This document shows, in pieces, positions 11,220 to 21,275 of a stretch of 64,000 bases of DNA. The stretch's first letter is position 1. Each line of letters starts with the position of its first letter. The DNA is from Dactylorhiza incarnata. Taxonomy: Eukaryota > Streptophyta > Magnoliopsida > Asparagales > Orchidaceae. Location of the stretch: positions 5,741,001 to 5,805,000 of the forward strand of contig JAWHQI010000170.1 of NCBI GenBank assembly GCA_033032865.1, written 5' to 3'. The position numbers and the translations under genes are program-made. The notes beneath the pieces were generated by a model that saw only the letters and a list, made by a program, of their open reading frames with translations, made no database searches and was not told the DNA's origin.

Positions 11220-11624
11220 TAACACTTAGATTCGCCTTCTTCAAAAACGAAGGAAATTATCCAGCGAAAATCCAAAAAATTAGTCAGTTTTCTAGTTAGA
11301 GGAAGGTTTGCATGTCATTTAACTTGTTTTATAGTTGATTCCTCAATGCATGTCATTTAACTTGTTTTCCGGCTAGATTTTTAAATTGTTTTAGAGTCTT
11401 TAAGATGTTTCTCTAGGCTTCTAGTGCTTAATAAATCACCAAAGTATTTCGCTTATTTGAGATGAGAGTGGAGTGCAAATATAATTTTGGACTACAAATA
11501 ATATTTATGGACTACGAATAGCAATGGACTGCGAATAGCCAATTCCGAACTGTTAATATCAACTCCCTTTAATTACAGCAGAATTCGATATTCATATGTC
11601 AACGTGAAACACGAAGCTGCTGCA
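11220..11624. other. Intergenic stretch downstream of the nodulin-like gene
   Basis: AT-rich sequence with an imperfect internal direct repeat ('catgtcatttaacttgtttt' at about 11310 and 11346). No gene is recognised. Its right end is the probable 3' UTR of the minus-strand gene that follows. Confidence 0.4.
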
Positions 11625-12342
11625 TCAAAACAGAAAATGAGCACAGCAGGTCAAAAACATTACTCCAAAACAAACTCCCAAAACAGATGAAGAGGAAGAG
11701 GAAGGGGAATGAGGAGACGGCGGCCCTTCCAAAGACGGCGGGTGAGCTGGCGCTCCGCCATTTAACTCCGGTGGCGATCCTTTCAAGGACGGCGGATGAG
11801 CCGGCGATCTACCATTTGCGGCCTCCGGTGGCGGAGATGGAGGAATGACTGGGCTCTGCTTTCCTCTATCAGCCAGCACCACCACCACCATTCTTTCTTC
11901 CTTCTGGCAATGCCCTGCCTGGCCACTTATGAAGAAGGAGGTGCCTGATTGTTTGAACTCGAACACTGAATCTCCACCATCGAGCTTCTCGAAAGGCTGA
12001 GTCGTATTGCAGGAATCGAAGCTCTCCTTCTTCACTACCAAAACAGAGTCCTCCCCTTTCTTATACCTAAAAACTGAAAAATAAGAAACAGAGCATGTGA
12101 GAAAACATAGGATTCTGAATATGAGAATGAGGTTCTTATCTACCTAGGCGATCATGGATCTGAAACCGGTGTCTTCCGGCCCAAACGCTGAAGCTCTCTG
12201 GAGGATTCTGAGCCCAGCCATGTTTGTCTCCTACTAAAAAATCGTGGGCATGGGACAGGGGGATTAGATTGGAGATGCAGAGTAGAGCTTGAAGATGAAG
12301 AAGAACGTTAACTAGAGAGCTTTTGGTTGTGGGAATCTCCAT
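11625..12342 (-). CDS. Early nodulin-like protein (phytocyanin fold, GPI-anchored, AGP-like), two exons
   Basis: On the minus strand exon 1 is 12342-12144 and exon 2 is 12073-11625. The 70-bp intron is GT-AG and splits a valine codon; the product has 215 residues. A signal peptide (about 1-33) is followed by a plastocyanin-like domain (about 34-133) with the markers FLVGDKHGW, RFQIHDRLVFRYKKG and ISGQAGHCQ. The two cysteines of the fold are present (SCNTT and GHCQ). The copper-ligand cysteine seen before GHC in uclacyanins is serine here and the usual ligand histidine after the VFRY strand is absent, so copper binding is unlikely, as in other ENODL proteins. A Pro/Ser/Ala-rich stretch (about 135-190) fits arabinogalactan attachment, and a hydrophobic tail fits a GPI signal. 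The protein likely sits outside the plasma membrane. Confidence 0.93.
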
Positions 12343-12399
12343 GTCTGGTTTGTGCTGTGGTGTCGGAGTGGAATGAAAATCAAAGGAGGAAGATGATAA

Positions 12400-12407
12400 C
12401 TTATAAA
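12400..12407 (-). promoter_or_regulatory. Probable TATA element of the nodulin-like gene
   Basis: TTTATAAG on the minus strand, about 58-65 bp upstream of the ATG. Only about 40 bp further upstream the native promoter is cut by the copia LTR that begins at 12447. Confidence 0.5.
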
Positions 12408-12446
12408 GGGAAAAAGGGTTGGTGACAGCTGTGGGCTGGAAGAAGC

Positions 12447-12683
12447 TGACGATGACCTAAGCGGAAAGCCACCAGACAAGAGACCGCCTGCATGCCAACA
12501 CCTGGAATGAAGAATAAAGACACAAATGACAATGCAGTTAACAATAATATAGTATTATATGTTTATAATACTCAGTATAATACTTATCTGCAATCAGGCC
12601 ATAGGCTGTGGGCTCAATAAATGGGTCTCTTGTAATATCTAGAATAAGTTCTTTTTAGTTTGTAATAATAAAAACATCAGTAA
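12447..12683 (+). repeat. Copia 5' LTR, left part
   Basis: Homologous to the start of the 3' LTR at 63340. It contains a frame-like remnant ending CACCTGGAATGA, shared with the 3' LTR, where the copia reading frame runs into the LTR. It is cut at 12683 by element A; AGTAA (12679-12683) is the duplicated target. Confidence 0.85.
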
Positions 12684-12917
12684 TGTTAGAAACCCGAAAG
12701 TTGGAATCAAGCTATTCGAAACGGATAGGTAGCTTGCCTTACTGCTCTTAAGTGAGAGCGCAAGACCGATCACTTAGAGTCAAAGAAATTCTCTCACTGT
12801 TGTGGACTTACCTAAAATAGACCATGCAAGCTGCAACGAGGAGGTCCCCCAACTAACTCGAAAGAAGTCAAAGATCTTCGCCTCCCAAATCAAAACTGAG
12901 TTGGGCATCTTGGAAGG

Positions 12918-12964
<47 letters not shown>

Positions 12965-13390
12965 ATACTCCAGAATCCGAATCATCTTCAAGGTGCCCAT
13001 GAAGGTCTATTTATAGCTTTCTTGAAAATGGTCTACGGATAGCCAAAATGGTCTGTCAATAGTCGAGCTCCGCTGCTTGAAAACACCATCCGTGTTCCAA
13101 ATCAAAAATCTGTGTCGCAAGGCGCGGCTCTCTGGTGCACTCACACCTCACCGAGTGATCCGCTCCACCTCTAGCCTAGGGGGCGGACGTGTGGACCATG
13201 CGGTCCACTCACCCCCCGGCTTAGGGAGGCGGGCGAGTGGACCAGTCGGTCCACTCGCCACCCTTACCTCGGGGGGCGGGTGAGTGGACCGATTAGTGCG
13301 CTCCCCTTCTTTCTTATATGGCTCACGTTTTGACAATGCCAACTCGTTCGCATCAAGATAGGTTCGTTCGACAAATATGAGGGTTGTACA
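12684..13390 (-). repeat. 3' LTR of element A (707 bp)
   Basis: Begins TGTTAGAAACCCGAAAG and ends GAGGGTTGTACA in plus-strand reading. It is 140 bp shorter than its partner at 56366-57212, mainly because the GGCGAGTGGACC / GGTCCACTCGCC block has fewer units. It also carries a long TC run that the partner largely lacks. Confidence 0.9.
12922..12961. repeat. (TC)20 microsatellite in the LTR of element A
   Basis: Forty bases of uninterrupted TC. The matching place in the other LTR (about 56605-56630) has only short interrupted CT runs, so the array expanded after insertion. Confidence 0.95.
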
Positions 13391-13406
13391 TAATCCCTGC
13401 TCTTTG
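13391..13406 (-). other. Polypurine tract of element A
   Basis: Minus-strand reading AAAGAGCAGGGATTA directly abuts the 3' LTR. The equivalent place in element B reads GAAGAGCGGGGATTG, so the two elements share this site. Confidence 0.65.
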
Positions 13407-13503
13407 TGAGCTTGTCTCAAGCTCAGAAATAAAGTCCAACCTACCGATTTGGCGAGTAGGTAAAACTTTTTACGGAATATTCGAGTGGGTCCCGCCAGTC
13501 GGT

Positions 13504-13510
13504 TATAAAA
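13504..13510 (+). promoter_or_regulatory. TATA box of antisense gene 1 in element A
   Basis: TATAAAA lies 73 bp upstream of the ATG at 13577, on the strand opposite to gag. Element B has ACTATAAATACC at the matching place (16405). Confidence 0.55.
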
Positions 13511-13576
13511 CCCTCGGAGGGGGAGGGTAGACTTCCACTCAGGAATCTTATCTCTCTCTCCTTTAGTCCAGTCGAC

Positions 13577-14840
13577 ATGCATCCTCCACAGCATACTCGT
13601 GCTCGTCTCAAAGCTCTCTCCGAGAAGAGTCGAGGTGGCCTGACAGAGCTCAGGTCCATTGTCCAGAAACATTCGCTTCCCTCCTCAGCGCAAGTGGAGA
13701 AGTCATCACCTAAAAAGCACCGGCTTGAACCAGTAGGCGAGGCGGCGTCTTCATCTGCGCTAATGTCTGAATTCATCATGCACCTGGGGACCTCGGACAT
13801 GGTGCCGCTCCATCGCTGTTTCTTTCTTTACTGACTACTTTTTAACTTAGTCGCGCTTTTAATGCTACCAGCAGGGTCAGGGTGAGAAAGATAGGTCTCG
13901 TGAAAAAGCTGGTCCGGAAAGTGCGGGCGCTCGGGCAAGTTCCGCTGTCCACTCCCCAATCCATGGTGAATAGCTTCACCTGTGCTCGATAATCACGCTT
14001 TTACCCGTATTAACGATTCTCTTTCTTCTTCTCTTCTTTTTGCAGTACCTCCGTTCTCAGTCGCAGGGGATGCTTGGCAGGGAGGGACGCCAGTTCATGA
14101 TCCTTCCCAGGAACTCGCCACCACCAGCACGTCAGTGGACTCGGTTCCAGCCGTACGCGAGTTAGCCAAGCGACACAGTCTTGGGGGACCTCCTCAAAAA
14201 GCCGGTGTAGGGAAATCCCTGGTTCGCCCTCCCGCCGACACCTATGGCACGCTGCCGGAGCACTTCTCGGGACAACGACGCGAGCACGCACCTTCTCGTC
14301 ATGGAAAAGAGGCGAGGACCCCACGAGGTAAGTCTACTGCGAAAAACCTGAGTGTGTCAGATGTATAAATTATGGGCTCCTTAATCCTGCAGGCCCAGAT
14401 GAGGCCTCGACCGGCAGGTCGGGACAGATGGGGGCGTTCTCGCCACCTTCTATCCTTCGGCGATAGACGGGCTCGTCGGGGATCCGTCCAGCATTTTTGA
14501 GCCGAGGGACCGTCTGGTCGACATATTTCGGAGGCAGGGACGCTTGCTCCACGAGCTCCAAGAGGGGCGAGGGTTCGTTGAGTCGAACCCCCTCGCACGC
14601 ATCCGCGCGTTGGAGCAGCAGATGGAAGTGTTGGAAGCAGACTTTACCCTGCTGATCGTAGAGGAGGTTCGACTTTCTTCTGGAGGTGTGGTTGAACCGC
14701 TAGAGGACCACCTGCGCCGAGTGGAGGCTAACATGCGTGCTAACGAGGAGCTCGCCTCGACGCATGAGTGTGTTGGATCCATGCGCGGGCAGAAAGTTCG
14801 GACTCGAGGTCAAGGCTTTTGGAAATTGACCCAACTCTAA
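13577..14840 (+). pseudogene. Antisense gene 1 of element A, four candidate exons, degraded
   Basis: Likely exons are 13577-13801, 13875-13965, 14046-14327 and 14393-14840, with GT-AG junctions at each intron and matching phases for the first three. The first exons encode a basic, serine-rich, low-complexity protein; the last encodes a charged, leucine-spaced, coiled-coil-like segment (IRALEQQMEVLEADFTLL and similar). A frameshift in the last exon near 14460 breaks the frame, with an early TAG at about 14464. The gene opposes gag of its host element and sits where Tat-lineage elements carry extra antisense genes. A counterpart exists in element B at 16485-17685. Function unknown; no named domain recognised. 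Confidence 0.55.
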
Positions 14841-15214
14841 GCGAGGCCTGCAAAACTCCTCTTACTTGCCTCTTTTAGCTTATCTTTCTGCAATATCATG
14901 TAATAAAACAACATGCATAACTAATCGACCTGCTCTGCGCGGTCATAATTATCTCTCCCTCTTCCTTTACTTCTCCTGTTTTAAGTGATGTGGTTTACGC
15001 TCAATATTTTTGTATTGTTTAACAGGGTTGTCCGCTGAATGCATATATAAGAGTTAAGATGCCGAATGGGAGAGTCGAAACGGGAGTGAGTGGGAAGGAA
15101 TGGGAGAGGGTGAGTGGGAAGGAGTGGGAGAGGGTGAGTGGGAAGGGGAGAGTGGGTTGCGTCTGCTTACGCAACCTCCCACTTTCCTTCCACTCGCCTG
15201 AGCCCATCTTCTAC
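14841..15214. repeat. Spacer between antisense genes 1 and 2 of element A, with a 24-bp repeat
   Basis: Non-coding spacer holding the end of gene 1 and the promoter of gene 2. At about 15086-15152 there are 2.6 copies of GTGAGTGGGAAGGA plus TGGGAGAGG, period 24 bp. Nothing else is recognised. Confidence 0.55.
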
Positions 15215-15222
15215 TATAAATA
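15215..15222 (+). promoter_or_regulatory. TATA box of antisense gene 2 in element A
   Basis: TATAAATA lies 104 bp upstream of the ATG at 15319 on the strand opposite to gag. Element B has TATAAATAG at the matching place (18115). Confidence 0.6.
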
Positions 15223-15318
15223 CGCCTTTCATGCTTTCTTACTTCCTTGATTTCCTTGCTCGCCTCACCTTCTCTATTTTTCACTTCCACTCTCATTCGC
15301 CTTCCTTTACTATTTGAG

Positions 15319-15419
15319 ATGGATCCTAACCATTCATCTCCTGGTAGGAATGGGCGAGAGCAATGCACGATGAACTTATCTGAACATCCCTTCCCTGTTG
15401 GGAGGGTGTCAGAGGAGGA
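15319..15419 (+). pseudogene. Antisense gene 2 of element A, 5' part, cut by element B
   Basis: ATG at 15319 opens a frame of 33 codons plus two bases up to 15419, where element B is inserted. The frame resumes without shift at 50878 when one copy of the GAGGA duplication is counted. The N-terminal residues (MDPNHSSPGRNG) resemble nothing I can name. The gene belongs with the fragment at 50878-52650. Confidence 0.75.
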
Positions 15420-16292
15420 TGTTGAAACCGATTTCTCGGTCTCTTGTGGAGCTCGGGGCCCTCAACGAGTTGAGGGGCAGCTAGCCCTTACCGGTCCCTC
15501 GAAAGAGGTGGGCAGATAACTCAGACAAAGAACAAAGACCCTAGTCTTAGCGAGGAGGTCCCTCCACTAACCTGGAAGATCGTTGAGCGCTTCCCCTCCC
15601 AAGCCAAAGCTAAGACTCGGGCACCTTGGAGAGCTAGAGAGCCCAAACCAAAGCGACCTAAGGAGAGAAGAAGGCTCAAAGATTTCGAACCGGTCCTCTT
15701 CCAAGGTGCCCTTTAAGGTCTATTTATAGATTTTAGTTTTGTGGTCTGTCAATAGCCAAATCCCACTGTCCATTCTTACTATCCGCATACTGGATTGGTC
15801 TGCTAACAGCCAAACCCCGCTGTTCAGAGGAGCTAGCCGCAGACCACCGGGAATTTCTCTACAAGCCCTTGCTGGGCGAACCGGCTCGCCCTTGCACCTT
15901 CCCTGCGAGCGGAGCTCGCGAACTCCTGGGTTAGCCGTGCCTTCATTGGGCGGGCTCGCCGGCACTACCTCGGCGAACCCCAGAATTGCTATCCGCACAT
16001 ACTCTAGGCGGGCTCGCCTGTCTTACCTTGGCGAGCCCCAGAATTGCTATCCGCACATACCCTAGGCGGGCTCGCCTGTCTTACCTTGGCGAGCCCCAGA
16101 ATTGCTATCCGCACATACTCTAGGCGGGCTCGCTTGTCCCGACTCGCTCGCTTGTAGAGTCTCCCGCCTTTCCTTGGCTCGCCTCAACGGGGTTCGCCCA
16201 TCTTGGCTCGCCTCACCGGGGTTCGCCCATCTTGGCTCGCTTTCGTGGGTGTGAGCCGTCTAACTCTTCCTGGCGAACATCGGGGTTGTACA
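15420..16292 (-). repeat. 3' LTR of element B (873 bp)
   Basis: Equal in length to the partner at 50000-50872, with only scattered substitutions. Contains a repeat of about 59 bp (15947-16135) in which GGCTCGCC and GGCGAGCC form a short hairpin, followed each time by CAGAATTGCTATCCGCACAT. Confidence 0.93.
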
Positions 16293-16307
16293 CAATCCCC
16301 GCTCTTC
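16293..16307 (-). other. Polypurine tract of element B
   Basis: Minus-strand reading GAAGAGCGGGGATTG abuts the 3' LTR, the place and composition expected for second-strand priming. Confidence 0.65.
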
Positions 16308-16404
16308 GCGAGGTTGTCCTAAGCTCGCGAAGAAACATCCAACCCCTGGTGTTCTCCGATTCTACTGACGTGGCGGGAATCTTTTGGTGGGTCCCATGCC
16401 CAAA

Positions 16405-16415
16405 ACTATAAATAC
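16405..16415 (+). promoter_or_regulatory. TATA box of antisense gene 1 in element B
   Basis: CTATAAATACC lies about 75 bp upstream of the ATG at 16485, on the strand opposite to gag-pol. Confidence 0.55.
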
Positions 16416-16484
16416 CGTCCACCGTGGCTATTGATCAAGCCTTTCCTTCTCCCTCTTCCTCGCTGAAAACACTCTTCCTTCAGA

Positions 16485-17685
16485 ATGTCTTCCAAGTAGA
16501 GCGCGCGGGATCGACTGAAGGCTTCCAGGGAGATGGCGAAAGCCCAGGCCGCCGAGCGCAACGCCTGGATGTTCAACCCTGCCACCTCCCCTTCTTCCCA
16601 GACCAAGAAAGCCAAGACGGTTAGGAGGTCGCAGGGGGAGGACGTGTCGTCACCTCCTGCCTCGCCCCCGCCGCCGAATACCGGGCTCGCGCAGCAGGTA
16701 TTCTTCGTCTAAATTCTTTATATCGACTCCCTACTTATTCCTTTTCCTCTCGCGGAATCCTCCACCTGAGGAACGCATGGCGGGCCTTACACTGACCTCT
16801 TCTCGTGCCCCGTCCCCAGCGAGGCTGGGATCGCCAGTCGCTGGGGTTGGGACCTCAACCCAACAGGCGCCTCTCTCGCAACCCCGTAAGTCATAAGTAC
16901 CTTCTTCCTTTATCCCCGCTCATGTCTTTTGGCGATATCCATGCGCTTATGGCTTATGTAGACACCCCACCGCCGATCCCTGAGAAGAGGGGCTCCACAC
17001 CGGCGCGCTCGCCGATTCCGCCTAAGGCTAACGTGGAGACCCCGGGCTTCGGCCTTGTGGGCAGGCGAAGCCAGGCGGCTCGCTTGTCGACGGCGCCCAG
17101 GTCGCGGAGAGGGTGGTGTATCCCCCTGGTCTGGGGAAACCCAACGTTCGAGGGTTCCGCGAAAACTTCAGGGGTCGGCCGGAGTCGTCTCGCAAACAAC
17201 GTCGCGAGCCCTCCTCCTCCCAAGGTTAGTGCATCTGTGCGAGCTCACTTTCTCGCTCGTCCCCTGATCCTACTAACTCTTCCTTCGCAGAAATTTCAGA
17301 AGCCATGCCTGAGTCAGAGCACGGGAGGGTGGAGATGTCACCGCCGCCCTCGCCGAGCCAGATCGATGACTTCTTGGGCGACCCGGGCGACCCCGCGCGG
17401 ATGAAGAGACGGGTGTCAGAGGTGCTTCAGAAGCATGATATGATGCTGCGCGAGCTGGAGGAGCGGTATGAAGCGGACCGAGCTTCCTTCAACGAGAGAT
17501 TCGCCGCCATGGAGGACGCGAATTTGCGCCTCCTCGCCGAGGCGGGGCCGGTGACTCGTGCAGACGCTACCTCGCCCGGTGTGCACATCTCGCGGGGTGA
17601 GGACCAAGCACACCTGATCCTGCGCGAGCTCAAAGTACTTCGCGAATACCACTATCCGAGAGTGGCGCCGCGCGCGGGGAAGTGA
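16485..17685 (+). pseudogene. Antisense gene 1 of element B, four candidate exons, early stop
   Basis: Candidate exons are 16485-16697, 16820-16885, 16962-17224 and 17291-17685, each bordered by GT-AG. Codon 5 is TAG (16497-16499); after it the first exon stays open and is rich in Ala, Ser, Lys and Pro. The last exon encodes an acidic Pro/Ser start and a charged coiled-coil-like segment (VLQKHDMMLRELEERYEADR). The phase of exon 3 does not fit its neighbours, so one boundary may be wrong or a small indel may be present. Position, orientation and overall character match antisense gene 1 of element A. Function unknown. Confidence 0.5.
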
Positions 17686-18114
17686 GGCCGGGGTCGCTGG
17701 AAATGACTTCCTTACCCATGAGCCTGCCGTGGATTTATTTCTGCTGTCCCTTTGTTTTTCATTTCTCTCATGATGTTTATGCTGAACGATACCTATGGTG
17801 TGGTAATATTTGCGAGTCCACCGTGACTCGCCTTTTATCATTTTTTATCTCGCCCTTTGTTTATCTGTGATGCGCCTGACTTATTCTGCATGTTCGCCGT
17901 GTTTGATATGATTGCCCTCGTGGAGCGCTCGCGAACTTCTGGGCGACGTCGCGCCCAAGCCTCCTTCCCTCACGGACCGGCTTCAGGCGGGGCTCAATTA
18001 CTGCGCATTGGCGAGCCCGGGCTCGCAAGGCCGTAGTCTTGTCGAGTAAAAATCTACTTTATTTTCGCTATCCGCACTCCCGACGCTTCGAATCCTGTGC
18101 CCATCCTATTTTCC
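17686..18114. other. Spacer between antisense genes 1 and 2 of element B
   Basis: Holds the probable 3' UTR of gene 1 and the upstream region of gene 2. No coding capacity or repeat family is recognised. Confidence 0.45.
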
Positions 18115-18123
18115 TATAAATAG
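18115..18123 (+). promoter_or_regulatory. TATA box of antisense gene 2 in element B
   Basis: TATAAATAG lies 148 bp upstream of the ATG at 18263, followed by a pyrimidine-rich leader. It supports separate transcription opposite to gag-pol. Confidence 0.65.
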
Positions 18124-18262
18124 TTCGGATTCACTTTTCCATCCACCACATTTATTTCCCAAATCCTCTAGCCTCTACGCTCATTTCTATTCTCGCAAGC
18201 TCGTGCTCGCGTTCGCTACTTGCAGGTTGCTTCTTCCCGGCTCGCTGCGAACCAATCCTTCA

Positions 18263-20197
18263 ATGGGAGCAGATGGCGAGAGCGAGGGGCGAGCCAGATG
18301 CGCCTCAGCATTCCAAGCTCACAACTTCTTCTGTGCGAACCTCACTGCGGAGGAATACAAATATGCTGTGGATCGCTATCTCCCGGAGGGCTATTCGTCT
18401 CGTTGTCCAAGCGAGAAGGCTACGATGAACGAGACCGAGGCCGACAAGCTCGCGATCCCCATCGCTCAATTTGAGAATGGGTTGCGACTCCCCTTATGGC
18501 CTGAAATTCGTCAGGTACTTCGCTTAGCGCTCTCGCCGCTCCCTGTTCGCTCTCGCAACTTTTTCATTTTCTTTTCCTTGCAGGTGCTACGGTATTATGG
18601 GGTGCTGCCGAGCCAGCTGACCCCGAATGCGATCGCGGACGTGGTCGCGTTCGCTAGCTATATGCTTGAGGAGAGGATAGAGTTCAGCCTCCTCGTCTTT
18701 CGCAAAGTGCTCTCTTTCCGCGCCTTCCGGGACGGGACCACTTATTTTGCGAGCCAGCATGTCACCGTCTGCGAGACGGTGAACAAGAGTCACTACTGGA
18801 CTCAGAAGTTCATCTTGGTGAAGGGACCCTTCAGCAACCTCCACTTCACTCCTCTTCAACGGGACGATGCCACCTACCGCCCTCCGAGCTCGCTGAGCGG
18901 CGCCGACGCCAAACTCTTCCAATACCTTTCCGGGAAAAACTTCGAAGTCTCCCACCTGAGGCGCAACGTCGACTCGCTACTCGCGGTTCCTCAAGGGGAA
19001 GGTATGGCTCGCTTTCTCCCTACCCTTTTTCCCTTCTTCGCTGTCTAACGCTCTTATTCTACAGGCGAGCGTGACGTCCCCATCAGTCCTCTGCACGCGC
19101 TAGGCACCACACTTACGGCGGACACGCTCGCGACCGCGGCGGCAGAGGCTTGCCGCGATCTTCCTATCACTGGGTCCGGCAAGAAGCGACCTCCGTCTGC
19201 GAGCCAGCCCGGTTCGCAATCCTCTTCAAAGAAGTCGAAGGGGAAAACCCTTGTTGTTAAAGACAAGAGCGCGGTCGTTGATCTGAGCGAGACCGACGGC
19301 TCGCCCCCTTCCCCCGCGAAACAGCCGGACCCCTTGGCGAGCTAGGGCGCTGGGAGCTCTTCCGCAACCCCCCAACCCAAGGGTCACAAGAACTTCGGCC
19401 TAGGCGAGAAGGTTTCTGATTCCCTCGACGAGCCCCTGCTCGCTTGGGATCCTGATGCCAACAGGATTTCCTGCTCCACCCTTCACCCCTCCTGGGTGGA
19501 GCTAGGTAAGGCCGGGGAGGAGGCGTTTTCTATCGCCTTCGGCTTATACGGCCGCGAGGACGCCGCCGCCTATAAAGAGATGGGGTCACGACAACTGGTC
19601 TACGAAGACATGCGAGCTCAATTTCGCTCGACGGAGCTCGCACATATGGCGGGGAGCCGTTACCTGCAGGCGGATAGGGATATCTGCGCATACCGGGAGG
19701 AGCTTAAGAAAGCTCGCGATGAGATCAAAGGCCTTAAGGAAAGAGAGGCGGCGTTGGAAAGCCTTCTCGCCGGGATGCAGGGCAAGATGGTAAGCGACCC
19801 TGGGCCCCATCTCTTTGCTGTTCGCGACCCCCGGTCTTCGCCTAACTTATTTGGTATTAACTTTCAGGATGCCGACACAGCCACCAAACTTCTCGCTCGC
19901 AACGACGAGCTAGAGCTGGAGAATACCATGCTGAAGGCTCGGGTGGACGAGCTGATTCGCAGCGTGCTACCCCCTTCTCCTGGGCGAGCCAGGTCTCAGC
20001 AGAGGGTTCCCGAGAGCGAAGACCAGAGGCGGAGAGATGCACAAGAGGTCGCCAACCTCGTCTTCACGACTCTCAAGAACGCGAGTGTCCTAGCCGAAGA
20101 CGGGATGGAGTTCACAGCCGAAGACGTCTGCCCGGATCTCTTCGACTTGGCGCCATGGTTGGGGGCTCACAAGGATGGCGAGGGCCCCCCAGAATGA
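18263..20197 (+). pseudogene. Antisense gene 2 of element B ('putative gypsy type transposon'-like), four exons, one stop
   Basis: Exons are 18263-18514, 18584-19001, 19065-19789 and 19868-20197. Introns of 69, 63 and 78 bp are GT-AG with pyrimidine-rich 3' ends. The frame is continuous except for one TAG at 19343-19345. The N-terminal third holds the pattern LRLPLWPEIRQVLRYYGVLP followed by QLTPN, typical of the plant family annotated as 'putative gypsy type transposon' (PF04195/Transposase_28-like, from memory of the family). A Lys/Ser-rich linker and a C-terminal coiled-coil-like region (about 19496-20100) follow. The gene opposes gag-pol between the tandem repeats and the 3' LTR. Element A carries a homologue without the first intron. 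Molecular function is not known; no catalytic motif is visible. Confidence 0.75.
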
Positions 20198-20684
20198 ACC
20201 CCTTTAACCTCCCTCCTCTTCTCTTTCCTTCGAATGTATATTATTCTTTTTGAGCTGGCGAGATCGCCGCTGATCATAGAAGAATCTTGGGGAATGATAG
20301 TTATGGTTTTTTTGTTAGTATTTATGAGCATGCTCGCGTTTATTTTTCTTTTGCATTAGATCTTTTTCTTTTGAACTCCTATCCCATGACTAGTTGTTAC
20401 GCGGTAGTGCTCCCGGGGGGCTCGCGAATGCGCGCGTCTGGGCTCGCCTCGCCAAGTATCTCCTTCTATGGATTTCGCGAGCCCGAACTGTCGCCGCCCG
20501 CGAATACTGCCTGGCGAACCCGACCGTGACAACCTCACTCATTTGGCATCCTGCGAACCAAGCCTCCCTGGCTTTAGCACCTCAACCCGCTACCTTAGGC
20601 CTCACCAGCCTCAACCCTTTCAATTTTGCGAACCCAGCCCCTCTGGCATTAACACCTCAACCTGTTATCTTCAAACCGTGCCTC
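20198..20684. other. Spacer between antisense gene 2 and the 97-bp repeats of element B
   Basis: Contains the probable 3' UTR of antisense gene 2 and two imperfect copies of a segment of about 85 bp (about 20545-20690) with GCGAACC, TTAGCACCTCAACC or TTAACACCTCAACC. These may be an older repeat generation next to the 97-bp array. Confidence 0.4.
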
Positions 20685-21275
20685 CTTTTGCCAGCCTCGA
20701 GAGATCAACCTGAACCCCCCGTCTAGGTGAGAGCCCGGGAGCGGAATCGATCTGGGGCATTCCAGCACCAACATATCTAACCTTGCCAGCCTCTCCAGAG
20801 ATCAACCTGAACCCCCCGTCTAGGTGAGAGCCCGGGAGCGGAATCGATCTGGGGCATTCCAGCACCAACATATCCAACCTTGCCAGCCTCTCCAGAGATC
20901 AACCTGAACCCCCCGTCTAGGTGAGAGCCCGGGAGCGGAATCGATCTGGGGCATTCCAGCGCCAACATATCTAACCTTGCCAGCCTCTCCAGAGATTAAC
21001 CTGAACCCCCCGTCTAGGTGAGAGCCCGGGAGCGGAATCGATCTGGGGCATTCCAGCACCAACATATCCAACCTTGCCAGCCTCTCCAGAGATCAACCTG
21101 AACCCCCCGTCTAGGTGAGAGCCCGAGAGCGGAATCGATCTGGGGCATTCCAGCACCAACATATCCAACCTTGCCAGCCTCTCCAGAGATCAACCTGAAC
21201 CCCCCGTCTAGGTGAGAGCCCGGGAGCGAAATCGATCTGGGGCATTCCAGCACCAACATATCCAACCTTGCCAGC
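20685..21275. repeat. 97-bp tandem repeat of element B, left part (about 6 copies)
   Basis: The unit runs from CCAGCCTCTCCAGAGATCAA through CCCCCCGTCTAGGTGAGAGC and GGAATCGATCTGGGGCATTC to CACCAACATATCCAACCTTG. The period is about 97 bp (20895, 20992, 21089, 21186). The copies differ by single bases. Array C interrupts it at CCAGC (21271-21275). Open frames on the minus strand here are products of the repeat. Confidence 0.93.
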
